Shown: in pieces, positions 1-5,558 of the stretch
Numbering within the stretch: position 1 is the stretch's first letter
Layout of the letters: each line of letters begins with the position of its first letter
Source: Syntrophobacter sp. DG_60
GTDB lineage: Bacteria; Desulfobacterota; Desulfofervidia; Desulfofervidales; DG-60
Assembly (NCBI GenBank): GCA_001304365.1
Contig: LJNA01000059.1
Coordinates: 1 to 14,286 of the forward strand
Direction of reading: 5' to 3'
Length of the DNA stretch: 14,286 bases
Program-made: the position numbers and the translations under genes
The notes under the pieces: model-generated
Told to the model about the DNA's origin: nothing
What the model saw: only the letters and a program-made list of their open reading frames with translations
Databases searched by the model: none

Positions 1-35
1 CTCTAACGTTGGGGGCTTTAATACACTAATCATGA

Positions 36-90
36 AGTGCACTTTTAATTTTTAAATCTATTAAAAACAGTGCACTTTTAATTTTTAAAT
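36..90. repeat. 22-nt direct repeat pair upstream of qrcA
   Basis: Two identical 22-nt copies lie at 36-57 and 69-90, starting points 33 bp apart, which is about three helical turns. Each starts with AGTGCAC, which contains the palindrome GTGCAC, and ends in an AT-rich tail TTTTTAAAT. They sit just upstream of a possible promoter for the qrc operon. Same-face spacing suggests paired binding sites for a regulator, but no known operator is recognised. The repeat itself is seen directly; the role is inferred. Confidence 0.7.
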
Positions 91-110
91 GACAGTTTGT
101 GCTTTTTTTC

Positions 111-139
111 TTGACAAATATCTATAATAAGGGTAAATA
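111..139 (+). promoter_or_regulatory. possible qrc operon promoter
   Basis: A perfect -35 hexamer TTGACA lies at 111-116. With a 17-nt spacer the -10 would be TAAATA at 134-139, a weak match. A perfect TATAAT lies at 123-128 but is too close to this -35 to pair with it. Either a weak sigma-70 promoter helped by an activator at the upstream repeats, or two overlapping promoters, would fit. The qrcA ribosome binding site AGGAG is at 172-176. Confidence 0.4.
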
Positions 140-184
140 AAGTTCTAAACTGGTCAAAGGAAAATTCCTTTAGGAGTTAGAAGA

Positions 185-754
185 ATGAATCAAGAAGAGA
201 AGAAAGGGGGATTGGGGGCTTTTATCTTGGGCTTTGTTTTAGCATTTTTGGTTGGTTGGTTCTTTTTTAGCAACTGGTTTGCTGTGCCTCCACTTTATGG
301 AAAGCTAGAGCAGCCGGTGATTTATGATCACCTAAAGCATACCGAAGAAGCAGGCATGGTTTGTGAGGATTGTCACTATTTCAGAGAGGATGGGACATGG
401 TCAGGCATTCCCAAGGTGGAAAAATGTATAGAGTGTCACGAAGAACCAATGGGGGAAAGCCCTGAAGAAGAGAGATTTATCAAGGAATATATAGAGCCTG
501 GAAGGGAAGTCCCTTGGTTGATATATTCAAGGCAACCTAAAAATGTATTCTTTTCCCATGTTGCCCATACCAAACTGGCAAATATGGAATGCAAAGAATG
601 CCATGGAGAGATGGGCTACACAAGCAAACCACCACCTTATGTGTATTCAAGAGTCTCACGCTATCCCCAACATACTGTAATGATAATGGAAGATTGTATG
701 GAATGTCATAAAAAGCACAAAGCCAAAAATTATTGTTTTATTTGTCATAAATAG
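185..754 (+). CDS. qrcA: multihaem cytochrome c, Qrc complex subunit A
   Basis: This is a membrane-anchored periplasmic cytochrome c of 189 residues. Residues 11-33 form one hydrophobic N-terminal anchor, followed by a haem domain. Five CXXCH sites are visible: CEDCH (60-64), CIECH (81-85), CKECH (136-140), CMECH (171-175) and CFICH (184-188). There are no other cysteines. Paired histidines such as 49/52 and 125/128 lie before haem sites, as in class III (c3/c7-like) cytochromes. In the Qrc complex this subunit accepts electrons from periplasmic cytochrome c3 and passes them to the iron-sulfur subunit. The Qrc cytochrome known from Desulfovibrio is described as hexahaem, so five CXXCH sites is one fewer. 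AGGAG at 172-176 supports the start. It is the first gene of the operon; qrcB begins 10 bases after its stop. Confidence 0.88.
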   Translation: MNQEEKKGGLGAFILGFVLAFLVGWFFFSNWFAVPPLYGKLEQPVIYDHLKHTEEAGMVCEDCHYFREDGTWSGIPKVEKCIECHEEPMGESPEEERFIKEYIEPGREVPWLIYSRQPKNVFFSHVAHTKLANMECKECHGEMGYTSKPPPYVYSRVSRYPQHTVMIMEDCMECHKKHKAKNYCFICHK

Positions 755-764
755 GAGATAAGAG

Positions 765-3122
765 ATGCTCACAAGACGAGGATTTCTACAGTTAATTGTA
801 GGTGGTGCAGTAGGCACAATCTTTTCACCATTGCCATGGCGAATGGCAGATGAGATGGTTCTGTGTACCCAATGGTGGACCCCACAAGGGCCATCTGGGA
901 AAGAGAGCTGGGATTATGCCTGGTGCCAATTGGGCTCTGAGGCGGTTGGTTTAAAGGTGCGTAAGATAGATGAAAGGATAGTGAAATTGGAGGGCAATCC
1001 CTTAGACCCCGTTGGAAGGGGAGGTATTTCCCCACTTACTGCCGCCAGTTTGCAGCTATTTTATGGCCCTACTAGAATAGAAGGACCAAAGAGGTGTGTG
1101 GGTGATAAAGGGAAAGGTGAATTTGAGGACATTGAATGGCCTTCTGCACTGGGGACTTTAACAGAAAGATTAAAAGAACTGAGAGCCACAGGTAAAGCAC
1201 ATACAGTAGCCTGTATAGATGGTCGAGGAAGAGGCATTATGTCTGGTTTAATAAAGAGGTTTTGCAAGGCCTATGGCACTCCTAATTATCTTCAGATGCC
1301 TTCATCTGATGAAGCCACTTCTTTGGCAACAAGTTTGATGCAAGGTCATCAGGGCAGAATGGGTTTTGACCTAGAAAGAGCAGATTATATCTTGAGTTTT
1401 GGGAGTCAACTATTTGAAGGTTGGGGCACACCAGTAAGGATGATGGCCGCCTATAGATACCTAAAAGAAGACCTACTTTCTCCAAAGGCAAAGATTGTCC
1501 AGTTTGAACCTAGGCTTTCTCATACAGCGGCTAAGGCAGATGAGTGGTTACCCATAAAGCCAGGAACAGAGGCAGCCTTGGCGTTGGGTTTGGCTTACAT
1601 AATTATTAAGGAAGGCCTTTATAATAAGTCATTTGTTGAAGGGAAAAGCTTTGGCTTTGAATCTTTTAAAGGGCTGGTCTCAGAAAAATACAGCCCTGAA
1701 GATGTAGCAGATATTACAGGGTTAGAAAAAGAAGATATTATAAGGATTGCACACGAATTTTCAAGTGCTAAAAGACCGCTAGCTGTATGGGGAAGAGGTA
1801 AAGGGGATATACCAAGCGGTCTATATGAAGTAATGGCTATCCACAGTCTAAATGCCTTGGTAGGGAATATCAATCAAAATGGTGGAGCAGTTTCGTTTAA
1901 AGATATTTCAGATACTTTCTGGGGTGATATACCCTTAGATGAGGTGGCCAAAAGTGGCCAAGAGATAGAGAGAATTGATGAAGCAGGCACAGAGAGATAT
2001 CCACTAGCTACCAACTTGATACATCGTTTTGCAGAAAATGTCGTCAGTGGCCGTTACTATCCTATTAATGTACTTATGATCTTTGAGGCCAATCCATGCT
2101 ATTCCCTGCCTCATCCAGATATAGTGGAAAAGGCCCTGGAAAAGATTCCTCTGGTAGTGAGTTTTAGTTCATTTATTGATGAGACTAGTCTATTTTCAGA
2201 CCTTATTTTACCCAACCATTTTTACTTGGAGGCCTGGGAAGATGTAACCACCCCATCTTATCTCCAGTATCCCATCTTTGGTGTCTCAAAACCTGTAAGT
2301 AAACCTTTGTGTAATACACAACATACGGGTGATATCTTCCTTAAGATGGCTCAAGGCCTAGGGGGAACTGTAGCTAGTGCCCTCCCATCGGGGGACTTTG
2401 AAGGCCTATTAAAAGATGTAGCCAAAAAGGTCTATGAAACAGGTAAGGGTATGATTGTAGAAAATGCAATTTCTAAACCTTGGGAGGCAAAAGTAACCCC
2501 TAATTACGAAACCTTTGATGAGATGTGGGAAAAGTTACTGAAAAGCATATGGCTTAATCCAAATGTAAGGCTTGAGGGATTTAAGACCCCTACAGGTAAA
2601 TTTGAGTTTTGTCCTAAGAAGTTAGAGGAGTTAAAATTGGTGGCCCTTCCCCAATTTATCCCCTGGGAGGTAAAGGGAGTTCAGGAAGACTTTCCATTGT
2701 CACTGGTTCCATATGAAAAGTTGATGATAAGCAATGGGGGCACAGGAAATCCTCCTTATATGATGAAGGCTTTAGAGGATACCACCCTAAAACACAATGA
2801 TATGTTTGTAGAAGTGCACCCCTATACAGCTACTTCCTTAATGATAAGTGAAGGAGATTTGGTATTGTTAAAAACCCCATTTGGCAGTGCAAAGGTGTGT
2901 GTTCACCTTTATGAGGGAATTATGCCGGGAATAGTGGCTATTCCTCTGGGTTTAGGTCATACAGCCTATGATGAGTATTCAAAAGGTAAAGGGATAAACG
3001 CCTATAAAATAGTAGGCATTAGCGAAGAAAAGGCAACGGGGATGGCCACTTGGGCAGTTACCCGCGCCAATTTAATCAAAATTGAGAGGAAAGTAAGCCA
3101 TGAAACACGAACACATACATAA
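765..3122 (+). CDS. qrcB: molybdopterin-oxidoreductase-like subunit B of Qrc
   Basis: A 785-residue protein of the molybdopterin oxidoreductase family, catalytic-subunit-like and about the usual length. It starts with a Tat signal (TRRGFLQ at 3-9, then a hydrophobic stretch to about residue 24), so it should be exported folded, probably carrying QrcC along. The family's usual N-terminal CxxCxxxC cluster motif is absent: only isolated cysteines C34 and C54 remain near it, and the last ligand region reads GRGGISPLT, with no cysteine. No cysteine or selenocysteine Mo ligand is obvious in the SSDEATSLATS region. This agrees with Qrc, where this subunit is known to lack the Mo cofactor. AGGAG at 753-757 overlaps the qrcA stop codon and sets the start. 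Its 3' end overlaps qrcC by 23 nt, suggesting translational coupling. A catalytic PsrA/PhsA-type enzyme is the alternative, but the missing ligands and the cytochrome partner favour Qrc. Confidence 0.85.
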   Translation: MLTRRGFLQLIVGGAVGTIFSPLPWRMADEMVLCTQWWTPQGPSGKESWDYAWCQLGSEAVGLKVRKIDERIVKLEGNPLDPVGRGGISPLTAASLQLFYGPTRIEGPKRCVGDKGKGEFEDIEWPSALGTLTERLKELRATGKAHTVACIDGRGRGIMSGLIKRFCKAYGTPNYLQMPSSDEATSLATSLMQGHQGRMGFDLERADYILSFGSQLFEGWGTPVRMMAAYRYLKEDLLSPKAKIVQFEPRLSHTAAKADEWLPIKPGTEAALALGLAYIIIKEGLYNKSFVEGKSFGFESFKGLVSEKYSPEDVADITGLEKEDIIRIAHEFSSAKRPLAVWGRGKGDIPSGLYEVMAIHSLNALVGNINQNGGAVSFKDISDTFWGDIPLDEVAKSGQEIERIDEAGTERYPLATNLIHRFAENVVSGRYYPINVLMIFEANPCYSLPHPDIVEKALEKIPLVVSFSSFIDETSLFSDLILPNHFYLEAWEDVTTPSYLQYPIFGVSKPVSKPLCNTQHTGDIFLKMAQGLGGTVASALPSGDFEGLLKDVAKKVYETGKGMIVENAISKPWEAKVTPNYETFDEMWEKLLKSIWLNPNVRLEGFKTPTGKFEFCPKKLEELKLVALPQFIPWEVKGVQEDFPLSLVPYEKLMISNGGTGNPPYMMKALEDTTLKHNDMFVEVHPYTATSLMISEGDLVLLKTPFGSAKVCVHLYEGIMPGIVAIPLGLGHTAYDEYSKGKGINAYKIVGISEEKATGMATWAVTRANLIKIERKVSHETRTHT

Positions 3123-3867
3123 AGTTGGGCCAGAGAAATATGTGATGGCCATCGACATTGATAGGTGTACGGGTTGTGGGGCATGTGTGATAACCTGTGC
3201 AGTAGAAAACAACCTTCCTGTGAGGACAGACGAGACCAGGAAGCTTTTGAGTTTAAATTGGTTGGTCATCTATAAAATTACAAATGGTAAACCATTTCCA
3301 AAAACACGTGTGGCCTATATTCCTAGGGGCTGTATGCACTGTGACCATGCTATATGTGTACACGTATGCCCATCTACTGCCACAGATAAGGATGATAAGG
3401 GGGTCGTAAGTCAGATTTATCCTCGTTGCTTTGGCTGAAGGTACTGTATGGCGGCGTGTCCGTTCCATGCAAGGGTATTTAATTGGTGGGATCCTACTTT
3501 TCCTGAGGGAACACAAAGGGCCTTTAATCCCGATGTCTCTACCAGAATGAGGGGTGTAGTGGAAAAGTGTTCTTTTTGTAATCATCGTTATCAAAGGGCA
3601 AAGGAAAAGGCCATGCTTGAAGGAAGGACTGTATTGCATGATGGCGAATACATCCCTGCCTGTGCAGAGGCCTGTCCTACAGGTGCTATATCCTTCGGCA
3701 ATCTGAGAGACCCCAATAGCAAGGTATCAAAATTGGTAAAAAGCCCTTTTGCCTTTAGGCTCTTGGAAAAATATGGCACTGAGCCAAGTGTATATTACAT
3801 CACTAGGCAAGATTGGATAAGGGAGGAGGCTGAAAGATATCTTATTAAAGAAATAGCAAAAAAATGA
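3100..3867 (+). CDS. qrcC: four-cluster ferredoxin subunit C of Qrc, probable selenoprotein (in-frame UGA)
   Basis: This is a periplasmic electron-transfer subunit of the NrfC/PsrB/DmsB type, 255 residues if the UGA at 3436-3438 is read through. Both halves are in the same frame. Four cysteine groups are present: C23/26/29/33, C78/81/86/90, C110/UGA113/C116/C120 and C157/160/188/192. That is 15 cysteines plus the UGA, exactly 16 cluster ligands. The UGA replaces the second cysteine of group three (CFG-UGA-RYCMAACP). A SECIS-like hairpin follows at 3445-3471. Conserved sequence continues after the UGA to a normal C-terminal CxxC...CxxxCP group, so a plain truncation is unlikely. There is no signal peptide; export with Tat-tagged QrcB is expected. 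The start at 3100 has AGAGGA at 3085-3090 and lies inside qrcB. Alternatives are a nonsense mutation or a base-call error of TGT, TGC or TGG. The gene's own terminal stop is also UGA. Confidence 0.82.
3445..3471 (+). promoter_or_regulatory. SECIS-like hairpin downstream of the qrcC UGA
   Basis: The 5' arm TGTATGG (3445-3451) pairs with CCATGCA (3465-3471), seven pairs including one G-U. Inside this, CGG (3452-3454) pairs with CCG (3460-3462), leaving a two-base TT bulge (3463-3464) and a five-base apical loop CGTGT (3455-3459). Sixteen bases separate the UGA from the loop, and G is the second loop base. Both fit the bacterial SECIS rules as I know them: a loop 16-37 nt after the UGA with a G in its first two positions. 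In E. coli fdhF the bulged U is on the 5' side; here the bulge is on the 3' side. All of the gene's GCG and CCG codons lie in this hairpin. Confidence 0.6.
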
Positions 3868-3884
3868 ATAAGGAGTAAAAAGAA

Positions 3885-5034
3885 ATGATTGATGATTCTG
3901 CATTAATTCCAGAAGGTGTAAGCAGGTGCGATCTTAAAAAGTTTTCAGCATGGATTTTATTCCTACTGGTTATAATAGGATGGGGGCTTCTTTCAATGGC
4001 CCTTTGCTGGTATAAGGCCCTAAATCAGACCAATATGAATGATTACTTTGGATTTGCTATCTGGATTACCGTGGATCTGGCTGTAATTGCCTTGGGAGGT
4101 GGGGCATTCTTTACTGCATTTTTGCGATATATTTTGGGGATAGATAAGTTAAAGAATATTATCGGTTTGGCTACGATTGTAGGTTGGTTTTGTTATGCTG
4201 CTGCATTGCTGGTATTAGGCTTAGATGTAGGACAGCCACTACGAGGCTGGCATATATTTTGGTATGCCAATGTCCATTCTATGCTTACAGAGGTGGCCTT
4301 TTGTATCACTACCTATTTTATTGTGCTATGCATTGAGGTCATTCCTTCAATATTGGAAAATGTCCAATTGGCCAAAAATAGGTTCATCCATCTCTTTAGC
4401 CATAATATGCACGAATATATGTTTATCTTTGCGGCAGTAGGTGTATTTCTTTCATTTTTCCATCAAGGTTCTTTAGGTGGGATGTATGGCGTACTTTATT
4501 CCCGACCTTTTGCCTGGCGTACAGGTTTCTTTATCTGGCCTTGGACATTTTTTATATTTATTCTCTCTGCTATTGCATCAGGTCCAGCCTTAACTATTTT
4601 AGTTACCTGGACGTTGCAAAAGGCAACAGGCAGAAGGCTAGTAAGCAAAGATGTACTTTCTCTATTGGGAAAGATAACTGGTTTTATTTTAAGGTTGGTT
4701 TGGCCCTTATGGACTGTGGTTGCTTGTAGCAGAGCTAGGTATTTTTGGGGTATTGCCAGCCATTATCTTGGTTACCCCAAGACTTAGGCAGAATGAGGGA
4801 TTGCTTGCCTTAGGTTGCCTATTTGACTGCATTGGCATTGTAATAAACCGCTTTGTCTTTACTGTCCAAAACTTGGCTATCCCTACTTTTGGCTTTGATA
4901 GGTGGGTTACCTATTCACCTAGCTGGCAAGAGTGGGGATCTACTATTGGAGTACTTTTTGTAGGTGTTTTAATTGTTTCTTTAGCCTATCGTTATCTTCC
5001 CTTATTCCCTCAAGAAAGAGAGCTTAATCCATAA
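3885..5034 (+). CDS. qrcD: NrfD-like membrane subunit D of Qrc, with a frameshift
   Basis: A polytopic membrane protein of the NrfD/PsrC family, which binds menaquinone and anchors the periplasmic subunits. Hydrophobic segments run through the whole length. The reading frame from 3885 is coherent to about 4715 (ending GFILRLVWPLWTVV). The family sequence then continues in the next frame (LLVAELGIFGVLPAI onward) to the stop at 5032-5034. Together this gives about 382 residues, near family size. Reading one base fewer in the stretch around 4710-4725, for example one G of GTGGTTG, restores LWTVLLVAELG. No stop codon or recognised slippery site marks a programmed shift, so a one-base sequencing insertion or a recent mutation is most likely. 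AGGAG at 3871-3875 sets the start, 17 bases after qrcC. It is the last gene of the operon, followed by a terminator. Confidence 0.85.
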
Positions 5035-5040
5035 ATTTTA

Positions 5041-5067
5041 AAAGGCCCCAGCACCTGGGGCCTTTTT
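5041..5067 (+). terminator. intrinsic terminator after qrcD
   Basis: A perfect 11-bp stem, AAAGGCCCCAG (5041-5051) with CTGGGGCCTTT (5055-5065), closes a three-base loop CAC. The T-run at 5063-5067 partly belongs to the 3' arm. It begins six bases after the qrcD stop codon. The next start codon (5072) is only four bases past the T-run, so this hairpin may also act as an attenuator or occlude initiation of the Rieske gene. Confidence 0.88.
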
Positions 5068-5071
5068 AATT

Positions 5072-5470
5072 ATGAAGAGGAGAGGCTTCCTAAGGGCTAT
5101 CTTTTATCTTATTTTGCTGCTCTTGGGCATAACCCTCTTTTATCCTCTCATTACATATCTTCTTTACAAAGAACAAAAAACATTAAAGATTACATTCCAC
5201 CCTGATGAGCAATTACTCAGGGTCAATTTTAAAAAGAGAGTCTATCTTATAAAAGACGGCCATGATTGGTATGCCCTTTCAGCACATTGCACCCATCTAG
5301 GTTGTATTATAAACTTTGACTCAAAAACAGGAAAGTTCCATTGTCCTTGTCATGGCAGTACCTTTGATATTTCCGGAAACAGGATAGCTGGGCCAGCAAA
5401 GCAGGCCTTATCAAGACTTCCTTTAAAATTTATGGATAGTGGTGATATTATAGCAATGGTAAAAGAATAA
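5072..5470 (+). CDS. solo Rieske [2Fe-2S] protein
   Basis: A 132-residue Rieske iron-sulfur protein of the quinol-oxidising type. The N-terminus is Tat-like (KRRGFLR at 2-8) and leads into a hydrophobic anchor at about residues 10-31. The cluster motifs are CTHLGC (73-78) and CPCHGS (91-96): Cys73, His75, Cys91 and His94 bind the cluster, and Cys78/Cys93 can form the usual disulfide. A Gly-Pro loop (IAGPAK) follows near 105. The segment after the second motif is GSTFD, where high-potential Rieske proteins have Tyr two residues after the Ser. Phe here implies a lower potential, as expected with menaquinone. No cytochrome b gene is in the window. The ATG lies four bases behind the qrcD terminator, has no Shine-Dalgarno sequence, and no better in-frame start exists upstream before the stop at 5039-5041. 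A role beside Qrc is possible but unproven. Confidence 0.88.
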   Translation: MKRRGFLRAIFYLILLLLGITLFYPLITYLLYKEQKTLKITFHPDEQLLRVNFKKRVYLIKDGHDWYALSAHCTHLGCIINFDSKTGKFHCPCHGSTFDISGNRIAGPAKQALSRLPLKFMDSGDIIAMVKE

Positions 5471-5545
5471 TAAATTCAAGGCCTTTTGACACAGCATATC
5501 CGGCTTCACTATCTTAGAAAAGTACCAATTGATCCCTTTCTGACT

Positions 5546-5558
5546 TATAATAGTCTTA
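5546..5558 (+). promoter_or_regulatory. -10 element giving a probable leaderless start for the uvrA-like gene
   Basis: A perfect TATAAT (5546-5551) is followed by six bases and then the ATG at 5558. Transcription normally starts about seven bases after the -10, which would be the A of the ATG. There is no Shine-Dalgarno sequence before 5558. The -35 region at the right distance (TACCAA) is poor, so the promoter call is moderate. Confidence 0.45.

Noticed and set aside
1..184. CRISPR array or mobile-element end suggested by the repeats upstream of qrcA
   Set aside because: There are only two copies with an 11-base spacer between them, and no inverted ends or transposase; a regulator site is more likely.
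3436..3438. Genome-wide recoding of UGA (as Trp or Gly, as in some uncultured lineages)
   Set aside because: UGA ends qrcC itself (3865-3867) and the uvrA-like gene (7913-7915) at the normal protein ends, so UGA is a stop here; only a local recoding is plausible.
3448..3867. Separate second ferredoxin gene starting at ATG 3448
   Set aside because: The ATG lies inside a cluster motif with no ribosome binding site, and the upstream part is the same frame of the same domain; one gene interrupted by UGA explains both.
4700..4725. Programmed frameshift in qrcD
   Set aside because: No shifty stop, slippery heptamer or evident stimulatory structure was seen; a simple indel explains it better.
4720..5034. 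Independent small membrane protein gene after qrcD
   Set aside because: It begins in the middle of an NrfD-type helix and continues the family sequence of the upstream frame; it is the C-terminus of qrcD.
5486..5557. TTG start giving the uvrA-like protein 24 extra residues
   Set aside because: The extra residues have no family similarity, no ribosome binding site precedes the TTG, and a -10 element lies between it and the better ATG at 5558.
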